From assembly GCA_944324265.1 (NCBI GenBank), contig CALUVS010000016.1, forward strand, positions 1 through 45,966: a stretch of 45,966 nucleotides of DNA. Reading direction: 5' to 3'. How positions within the stretch are numbered: the first letter of the stretch is position 1; every line of letters starts with the position of its first letter. Shown piece after piece: positions 40,832 through 45,966 of the stretch. The notes under the pieces are model-generated. The model saw nothing but the letters and a program-made list of their open reading frames with translations, was not told the DNA's origin and ran no database searches. Origin of the DNA: an uncultured Traorella sp. GTDB taxonomy: Bacteria; Bacillota_I; Bacilli_A; Erysipelotrichales; Erysipelotrichaceae. The position numbers were made by a program, and so were the translations under genes.

Positions 40832-41453
40832 TTAAATTCTGAGGAACCATTCTCAGCTTTTCTAAGACATCTACAATTGCATCAAGCTGAAAATCAATCG
40901 TTTCATCCGCAGCCTCAGGAACAAATAAAGGAAGAGTATTTGGAAGAGCTCTACGTATAACCATCGCTGTCAGGCTTAAATTTGTAAACAGATTGATTCG
41001 TTGCGCATCTGCTCTTATCCCAAATCCTTCTAATATTTTTCCAAAAAGCAAATGCTGCTTATGGCGGAACACCTGATAACTTTCTTTTGACAAGCGTTTA
41101 AAAATCAACTGCTGCTCTTCCATAGTTAAAACAGCAATTCCATACTGTTCTCCGTAACAGCAATCATGCAGAAATTTCTTCACAGCATCACGCCAAGTTA
41201 ATGCAGGATCCGCCATCAATTGCTGCACATACTCAATGATTTTTGGCTGCTGCCAGTATAATGTTTCAATCACCAAATCTTCTTTTGTAGGAAAAAAAGA
41301 ATAAAAGAATGTTCGTGAAATTCCAACCCTTTTATATACCTGTTCGACAGTAGTATGCTGAATTCCTTGTTTTGCCATCAGTTCAAGTCCGACAGTAATC
41401 AGTTCCGCTCTAATACGTTCCCTATCCTCTTCAGAATAAGCTACCCTAGGCAT
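40818..41453 (-). CDS. TetR-family transcriptional regulator
   Basis: 211 residues. The N-terminal HTH (about 10-56) reads RERIRAELITVGLELMAKQG, IQHTTVEQVYKRVGISRTFF and YSFFPTKEDLVIETL, the TetR pattern. The C-terminal ligand or dimer domain is helical and unlike named subfamilies. It heads a set of same-strand genes ending in the DUF1266 protein and may control them; the 240-nt gap to the next clear gene leaves this open. An AT-rich gap lies upstream. Confidence 0.88.
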   Translation of the reverse strand: MPRVAYSEEDRERIRAELITVGLELMAKQGIQHTTVEQVYKRVGISRTFFYSFFPTKEDLVIETLYWQQPKIIEYVQQLMADPALTWRDAVKKFLHDCCYGEQYGIAVLTMEEQQLIFKRLSKESYQVFRHKQHLLFGKILEGFGIRADAQRINLFTNLSLTAMVIRRALPNTLPLFVPEAADETIDFQLDAIVDVLEKLRMVPQNLNDEK

Positions 41454-41750
41454 TCCATCACCTCACTAAAATAAAAACAAATTCTTTTCTATGTTTTTAT
41501 TTTAACATTCACACTATAAGAACTCAAGAGCAAAACACAATCATTTCAACGTTATTCAAGAAACAGCTTTCTAATGAAAAAAATTAATTTACTCATCAAT
41601 AAGCAATGAGTTTCATTCCTATTCACACGCTTAAAATCCATGAAAAAAAGACATTTCCTGTAAAAAATATATTTATTAATCTAATAGTTAAAGCTATACT
41701 GTAAGTAGCATAGCTAAAATAATTTCATAAACGATGAAGGAACAAAATTC
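41454..41750. other. AT-rich intergenic region
   Basis: About 300 nt with no gene I can support; it should hold the tetR promoter reading leftwards. Confidence 0.4.
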
Positions 41751-41876
41751 TTGGATATCAATAGCAAAGAAATTGTTTATGATCATATTTTAAATCAACC
41801 GGAATATATGGTAATCATGGTCGATCATGGCTACACTCCTTCTATTGATTATATGGATGAGTTTGTCCAATTATAA
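41751..41876 (+). CDS. Possible 41-residue DUF1858-like protein with a TTG start
   Basis: The frame starts at TTG behind GAAGGAACAAAATTC and reads LDINSKEIVYDHILNQ, then PEYMVIMVDHGYTPSIDYMD. The pattern of a short helix, then yP-e-i-mv-hGy, recalls DUF1858, a small domain often linked to hybrid-cluster or hemerythrin proteins. It is shorter than the usual domain (about 60) and could be a fragment. Confidence 0.35.
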   Translation: MDINSKEIVYDHILNQPEYMVIMVDHGYTPSIDYMDEFVQL

Positions 41877-41951
41877 AATTGTGTCCGAATAATAAAATAT
41901 CATTAGTGAACCAATATAATGCATCAAATAATAAGATTGGAGAGTGAGTGT

Positions 41952-42212
41952 ATGAACGTAGACCTTTTGGAATTATCAGCAGCTGTAATATTATTTGTAA
42001 TGGATTTATGTTTGCAAAGATATATCAATAGACAAGAGGTTATGTTCTTTAAAATAAACAAATATAAATTAAAATATGTATTAGCAGGGATTTTGCTGTT
42101 ATTATTAATTTATTCGATTGCATACAAGGAATATTGGCTGTTTATTTGCTGCCTGTTTTTGTTAAGAATAATTGATAAATTGATATATATAATTAAAAAT
42201 AATCGCGTTTAG
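41952..42212 (+). CDS. Small membrane protein, unknown
   Basis: 86 residues from the ATG at 41952 behind GGAGAGTGAGTGT; an in-frame ATG 11 codons upstream has no site. Three hydrophobic stretches are visible (about 4-20, 38-54, 59-75), interrupted by basic residues. There is no recognised family. Its neighbours are a possible DUF1858-like peptide and a zinc-ribbon membrane protein, in the accessory part of the window. Confidence 0.55.
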   Translation: MNVDLLELSAAVILFVMDLCLQRYINRQEVMFFKINKYKLKYVLAGILLLLLIYSIAYKEYWLFICCLFLLRIIDKLIYIIKNNRV

Positions 42213-42249
42213 CATTTCGTCAAAACATTCAATTATTCACTAGAACGTC

Positions 42250-42277
42250 TTGTATATTTGCAAATTTTAATTATACT
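42250..42277 (+). promoter_or_regulatory. Promoter implying a leaderless zinc-ribbon gene
   Basis: TTGTAT (42250-42255), 16 nt, TATACT (42272-42277), ending 7 nt before the ATG at 42285. Confidence 0.55.
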
Positions 42278-42284
42278 TATTATT

Positions 42285-42698
42285 ATGATAAAGTGTTCAA
42301 ATTGCTGCAATAAAATTGAATTAAATGAAGCAAATCTTACACAAAATGGCCTGTATATTCAAATGGAATGTCCTGTATGCGGGAAAAGGTTGTGTATTTT
42401 TCCTCGTGTTCCTCTGCACTACATAATTATTATCGGTGTCACAGCCGGAATACTTGGCAGTTTGTGTCAAGATGATCTTACCGGCAGTATCGTTCAGGTA
42501 GTTATTATATTTACATCTTTGCTCTGCTCTTATTTTAATTATTTAAAATCTATTATGGATAAGCCTGCTGAATACTTTGCGAAAATAAAATACAGTGTCG
42601 ATATTGAACCTAAACACTTAAATCTTAAATTTATTTTTCTATTATCTTTTGCTCTGATCTTATATGTAATATTGAAATATTTATTTGATGCCTTCTAG
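42285..42698 (+). CDS. Zinc-ribbon membrane protein
   Basis: 137 residues from the ATG at 42285. The N-terminus holds a four-cysteine ribbon: IKCSNCCNKIEL and MECPVCGKRLC. Two membrane segments follow (about 45-60 and 68-85), and a last hydrophobic helix closes the protein (LKFIFLLSFALILYVIL). There is no Shine-Dalgarno, but a good promoter ends 7 nt upstream, so a leaderless mRNA is likely. A TTG 27 nt upstream is the only other start. Zinc-ribbon membrane proteins of this kind have no set function. Confidence 0.6.
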   Translation: MIKCSNCCNKIELNEANLTQNGLYIQMECPVCGKRLCIFPRVPLHYIIIIGVTAGILGSLCQDDLTGSIVQVVIIFTSLLCSYFNYLKSIMDKPAEYFAKIKYSVDIEPKHLNLKFIFLLSFALILYVILKYLFDAF

Positions 42699-42806
42699 AA
42701 GAAAGCAGTAAGAATTATCCTAGGCATATTGAAATGAATATCTTGTATGTTATAAAAGCGAGGAAGTACCTTACAGGTGCTGCTTAATCATTTTTGATAA
42801 GACTAG
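42699..42806 (+). other. Short transcribed region or tiny peptide before a terminator
   Basis: A 17-codon frame (MNILYVIKARKYLTGAA, about 42734-42787) precedes the terminator at 42807. It has no ribosome-binding site. It may be untranslated tail. Confidence 0.2.
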
Positions 42807-42841
42807 AGAACACTCTGCCGTTTACAGGGTGTTTTCTTTTT
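42807..42841 (+). terminator. Terminator after the zinc-ribbon gene
   Basis: AACACTCTG (42809-42817) pairs with CAGGGTGTT (42825-42833), followed by a T-rich run. Confidence 0.8.
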
Positions 42842-43019
42842 GAGTACGGTTATTTGCTTCGCCTTTGCAAAGTTTAGCATAAAGCAAACAAAATATTTAC
42901 TAACTTATCAGATCAATTACATTTTGCTGAATATATCTAGTCTTTTTAAAAATAAGTTCTATTTATAAAATATGAATTATGCTCTTATATAAATAGGAAA
43001 TGAAAAAAAGGGTATATTT

Positions 43020-43381
43020 ATGAAATTCAGTAAATCACTCAGTTTTGCATTGATCATTGGGTTTATTTTTGATAGTCATCTTTTGCATGATCAGCCAACA
43101 GAACTTACGCCTGTCGGAGATGAAATAACACTTCCTTCTCTCAAAGCATCTTGTCTGCACTGTGGAGAAGGTTTATATACACAAACAGAAGCCTATTATA
43201 TAATTGACTGGTATGTTACAGAAGAAGTGAAATGCAATCATCATGTTTATGGCACTGATCTTATGTTATCCAGAGATATTATCATTATTTCTGCAATCAT
43301 TGCGGCGAAAGCATATCTGTAAATGAAAGTAAAACAAAGCTGGAATGCTGCGGCTTTCATATGCAATCTCTACCCAAATAA
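43020..43381 (+). pseudogene. Secreted Cys-rich zinc-ribbon-like protein, probably frameshifted
   Basis: The first frame (to 43322) gives a signal peptide (FSKSLSFALIIGFIFDSH), then CLHCGEGLYTQTEA and VKCNHHVYGTDLMLS, and degenerates into IIIISAIIAAKAYL. In the -1/+2 frame the sequence after the AGAGA at 43272-43276 reads RYYHYFCNHCGESISV, then KLECCGFH, and ends at 43381. Joined, the parts give the repeated CxHCG...CNH...CNHCG...CCG layout that I know from small exported proteins of clostridia. One frameshift, or a sequencing error, therefore splits the gene. The function of the family is unknown. Confidence 0.55.
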
Positions 43382-43388
43382 AACATAG

Positions 43389-43417
43389 AGCCTGCTTGTG
43401 CAGGCAGGCCCTTTTTA
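43389..43417. terminator. Hairpin between the two convergent secreted-protein genes
   Basis: GCCTGC (43390-43395) and GCAGGC (43400-43405), with T5 a few bases beyond. Confidence 0.55.
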
Positions 43418-43437
43418 TGAAATCTCCCCCTTATTTA

Positions 43438-43641
43438 TTACAGCCAGCAATCAGGTGTACAATTGGAACATGGCATGATTCCTAATTCATCATCATCCAC
43501 GCAGATCAGTTCACATTCTCCTTCTTCATTTAACTGGTAAAAGCAAACTTTATTATCTTCATGATCTTCTGCATGCAGTTCACTTGATGAAAACATCATA
43601 GCTAAGGTCAATGCACCCAATACAACTAATTTTCTTTTCAT
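43438..43641 (-). CDS. Small secreted six-cysteine acidic peptide
   Basis: 67 residues from the ATG at 43641 (AAGGAA lies 8 nt upstream; a GTG two codons earlier is too close to it). A signal peptide (RKLVVLGALTLAMMFSSSE) ends near LHA-ED. The mature part of about 45 residues is acidic and holds six cysteines: VCFYQ, GECELIC, MPCSNC and DCWL. No family is recognised; it resembles a disulfide-stabilised or metal-binding secreted peptide. It is divergent from the TPR regulator at 43858 with an inverted repeat between them, so it may be that regulator's target or signal source. Confidence 0.65.
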   Translation of the reverse strand: MKRKLVVLGALTLAMMFSSSELHAEDHEDNKVCFYQLNEEGECELICVDDDELGIMPCSNCTPDCWL

Positions 43642-43699
43642 ATCCACACTTCCTTCCTATTCTTTATATTCTATTATTTTTTTCATCATTGTGATTGTT

Positions 43700-43750
43700 T
43701 TTTCCATTTTTTCGTGAAATTATGATTTTATTTTTAAAAATGATGGAAAA
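43700..43750. promoter_or_regulatory. Inverted repeat between the six-Cys peptide and the TPR regulator
   Basis: TTTTCCAT (43700-43707) and ATGGAAAA (43743-43750) are an exact 8-bp inverted repeat 35 nt apart, in the divergent promoter region. TGATGGAAA and AAAATTGGAA from this block recur at 45631 and 45685. Confidence 0.4.
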
Positions 43751-43791
43751 TTGGAATTTTATGGTAAGCTTATTTATCAAAATGACAACTA

Positions 43792-43820
43792 TTGTTTTTC
43801 TGTATTTAAGATGATATTAT
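43792..43820 (+). promoter_or_regulatory. Promoter of the TPR regulator
   Basis: TTGTTT (43792-43797), 17 nt, TATTAT (43815-43820). Confidence 0.55.
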
Positions 43821-43857
43821 GTAAAAAAAGGTATAACAATTAGTATAGAGGGCGAAT

Positions 43858-45153
43858 ATGGCTGCAGAGTTAAATCAAGAAAAAAGTATCATGGGTATCT
43901 TAATATCCTATTATCGTAAAAACAGCGGAATTAATATTGATACTATCCTGCATAATAAAGATAAATATTTTAATGACTATTGTACCAACTGTCTGAAATG
44001 CAGGGATGTAGAAACAATCTGTTCTTACAAAACATTCAAGAAAATTGAAAGCGGTGGAGTTGTCAGAAATGAATGTATTTATTATCGTCTCTGTGAAAAT
44101 CTGAAATTCAATGTATGTTTTGAAAGAAACGTATTTGAGAAAATGAATCATCTGCGAAACTCCATTGTGAATGGTTTATGCAATTATTCCTATTCTGCTT
44201 TATCCAGCTTATTAAGTGAAATATGCAATGAATGCAATCATTATAAAAACTATTTCTATATTCATGATATATTGGAATTGTATTACGATATCGTTAATTT
44301 TACTATCTATGAAAAAACACCAAATGCAAAGAAAATAGATCTATATCTGTTTTTAAGAAATAAGCTGAATGATACGGACAATAAATTATTAATTTCTTTT
44401 CTGTATAATTTAAGCTTTTATATTCCTGAATTGATTGAATATCGGCATGAATTATTGGAGGAATGCCGCAAGTATTATCAAGATCCTTTATTTTTAAATG
44501 TACGTTTGATTGATATCACAAGCAATAATACGCTGGATGCTTACTATCAGATTAATGAAATCATTTATCATGAACAGCATAGCTTTACGACTTACCAGAG
44601 CTTTTTGCTGTATGATTATTTAGCACTGATAGAAATGAATGGCGATGCTTATGAAAGAGCCTATGTTACGATACAGATTTGTCTGGAAATTATTAATAAT
44701 GGTGCTGATTTCAATCCCGCTACAATCAAGAAAGCCTATCGGCAGATTGGCATGATTGCTTTCTGCTTACAAAAATATGAAGAATCCATCGAATATTTTC
44801 TCAAAGCCAAACGGTTTCATCAACTTTCTTCCTTAAGTATTCAGACCTTGCTTTTATACAAAGCATTGGAAATCACGCACCAAGAGGATCGCTTAAGATC
44901 ATTATTGGCAGAAAGCAAACTGTATCCAACTGAGAATCATGTGGAAAAGAAGATTAATGCTTACTATTATCTGAAATATGATCAGCCTTTAAATAAAACA
45001 CAGATTTCACTTTTAGAAGATTATATCTGTTCAGAAATGAAACCATTAGCAAATCGAATGGGAAAAATATTTAAAGATATTTTCCGTGAAAAATTGATGG
45101 AATTTATTGCCATTACGACGAATTATAAAAAACTATATTTATTTGAAAAATAA
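43858..45153 (+). CDS. TPR-repeat regulator with atypical HTH (RRNPP-like)
   Basis: 431 residues, starting after AGAGGGCGAAT. The N-terminus looks like an XRE HTH: helix MGILISYYRKNSGIN, recognition part SYKTFKKIESGGV, then CIYYRLCENLKFN. It is interrupted by a loop holding CxxCxxC plus one more Cys (C42, C45, C48, C55). Residues 100-420 are helical repeats of the tetratricopeptide kind, clearest at ALIEMNGDAYERAYVTIQIC and GMIAFCLQKYEESIEYFLKA. HTH plus TPR is the plan of the RRNPP peptide-pheromone receptors (PlcR, Rgg, NprR, AimR). Its ligand is unknown; the divergent six-Cys peptide is one candidate. It ends at a good terminator. Confidence 0.7.
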   Translation: MAAELNQEKSIMGILISYYRKNSGINIDTILHNKDKYFNDYCTNCLKCRDVETICSYKTFKKIESGGVVRNECIYYRLCENLKFNVCFERNVFEKMNHLRNSIVNGLCNYSYSALSSLLSEICNECNHYKNYFYIHDILELYYDIVNFTIYEKTPNAKKIDLYLFLRNKLNDTDNKLLISFLYNLSFYIPELIEYRHELLEECRKYYQDPLFLNVRLIDITSNNTLDAYYQINEIIYHEQHSFTTYQSFLLYDYLALIEMNGDAYERAYVTIQICLEIINNGADFNPATIKKAYRQIGMIAFCLQKYEESIEYFLKAKRFHQLSSLSIQTLLLYKALEITHQEDRLRSLLAESKLYPTENHVEKKINAYYYLKYDQPLNKTQISLLEDYICSEMKPLANRMGKIFKDIFREKLMEFIAITTNYKKLYLFEK

Positions 45154-45184
45154 CAGCCATGTCATAAGATATGGCTGCTTTTTT
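45154..45184 (+). terminator. Terminator of the TPR regulator gene
   Basis: CAGCCAT (45154-45160) pairs with ATGGCTG (45171-45177), followed by C and six T. Confidence 0.85.
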
Positions 45185-45211
45185 GAGCAATAAATACTTC
45201 TGTATGTCTTT

Positions 45212-45487
45212 ATGAAACAGACAATTGTAATAAATTTAAATGGTCATATTAGAAAAATAAGAGAGCCGGACATTTCTTTGATCACTGCTGTACTTCTGGA
45301 TTCAATCATATCAGTTTCTTTATTGCTCATTTATTGAAAAAGCAGATATGATTTCTTAAAACTGCAACTTTATCTATTCATCTATTCGTCAATCAATGAA
45401 AAGGTAATCAAGCAATACATTGTGTTGGATGTAGAAAAGTCACACATTCATTTCAATGTGGTTTTGAAAAGGCTTACTGCAGTATAA
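45212..45487 (+). pseudogene. Possible decayed gene with one in-frame TGA
   Basis: From ATG 45212 the frame reads MKQTIVINLNGHIRKIREPD and a hydrophobic stretch, meets TGA at 45335, then continues in the same frame with INEKVIKQYIVLDVEKSHIH to TAA at 45487. One stop in 91 codons is unusual in such AT-rich DNA. There is no family match and no ribosome-binding site. Confidence 0.25.
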
Positions 45488-45888
45488 GATCATTTCTTTG
45501 CTATTTTAACAATAAAAATTAAAAACTTCACAGGATACAGTAAATTTCAGCAGGATCAATACAAATGAGAATGAAACTCTCCCCCCTCTTTTCCTAATAT
45601 CTATTATTTTATAATGTTTTTTTGATTATCTGATGGAAATTCCAAATATTTGATTATTTTTCATTTTATTTTCATTTTATGCTCAAAATTGGAAATTAAA
45701 GAATTCCTGCATCTTTGCAGGAACCAATCATTATACCTGAAATATTCATGGAAACAAATAACTGAATAAAAATTGTTAAAAAAGAGATGATCATTTAAAA
45801 TGCTTGTGATTTGGATGAAATGTTTATGAGTTTTCCACAGTAAAAACTACAGTCAATCAACTGCATTGTTGAATATAAACGTTTCTGC
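45488..45888. other. AT-rich intergenic region with operator-like motifs
   Basis: No gene is visible. It holds TGATGGAAA (45631-45639) and AAAATTGGAA (45685-45694), both shared with the promoter region at 43741-43756. A hairpin TTCCTGCA/TGCAGGAA lies near 45704-45723, without a good T run on the plus strand. Confidence 0.35.
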
Positions 45889-45966
45889 CTATTGAAGAAG
45901 TACTTTATTCATATAATGATTAAATATCTCTTGTCTTGGATAGGCACTGCTAAAATGCAGTTCAAC
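45889..45966 (-). CDS. Possible 3' end of a gene entering from the right
   Basis: Read leftwards from the window edge, the frame gives VELHFSSAYPRQEI, then FNHYMNKVLLQ and TAG. It is too short to name. The codon content looks like real coding sequence. Confidence 0.35.
   Translation of the reverse strand, partial: VELHFSSAYPRQEIFNHYMNKVLLQ

Noticed and set aside
45704-45723. Hairpin TTCCTGCA/TGCAGGAA as a terminator
   Set aside because: No T run follows on the plus strand and no gene precedes it; left as an unexplained palindrome.

Overview
The window is low-GC Firmicutes DNA. The gene content points to a gut anaerobe of the Erysipelotrichia: desulfoferrodoxin, the cdaA-cdaR-glmM operon, a SigI/RsgI pair, a membrane-anchored MurF, glycolipid glycosyltransferases, LCP proteins and relatives of the spore genes ylbJ, yunB and yunC. 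The assignment is inferred from gene content; there is no rRNA to test it. Most genes from 2.5 to 41.5 kb lie on the minus strand.

Layout. 1-215 is the 5' end of a secreted cell-wall-binding-repeat protein. 614-2083 is a HigB/HigA-ImmA toxin-antitoxin module whose antitoxin is split by a frameshift in an A8 run. 2185-4609 holds a DUF5655 protein, a peptide deformylase, a small secreted Cys/Asp repeat protein coupled to deoD, and an HD-domain protein. 4655-9481 holds mgtE and the hydrolase-murF-ddl operon. 9544-11553 is a two-component system close to CssRS. 11615-15504 is cdaA-cdaR-glmM, making c-di-AMP and glucosamine-1-phosphate. 15757-17886 is sigI-rsgI, with an unusual RsgI ectodomain built of seven Cys-pair repeats. 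A short, possibly SigI-driven RNA lies between rsgI and cdaA. 17992-18555 is maf, followed by a decayed AbiE module (18933-19680).

19902-22975 is a coupled three-gene operon (unknown protein, Mbeg1-like hydrolase, DUF1461 membrane protein). 23039-25582 holds a YlbJ-like protein, YuiD, NifU-C, YunB and YunC. 25662-30614 is an operon for glycolipid synthesis: two GT4 glycosyltransferases, one of them fused to RecX, a flippase-like protein and YhaM. 31138-32997 holds a GntR regulator and a split chromate transporter. 33152-36651 is a tandem LCP pair, one member of which has lost key arginines. 36794-37994 holds desulfoferrodoxin and a cluster of small membrane proteins, two of them only 25-26 residues. 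A tRNA-Leu(UAG) is at 38416-38498. 38752-41453 is a DUF1266 locus headed by a TetR regulator.

41.5-46 kb is accessory: small membrane proteins, a frameshifted Cys-rich secreted protein, and a secreted six-cysteine peptide transcribed divergently from a TPR regulator of the RRNPP type. That last pair, with an inverted repeat between the two genes, is the best candidate for an undescribed signalling system here. Promoters are often of the extended -10 type (TGnTATAAT), and two genes look leaderless.
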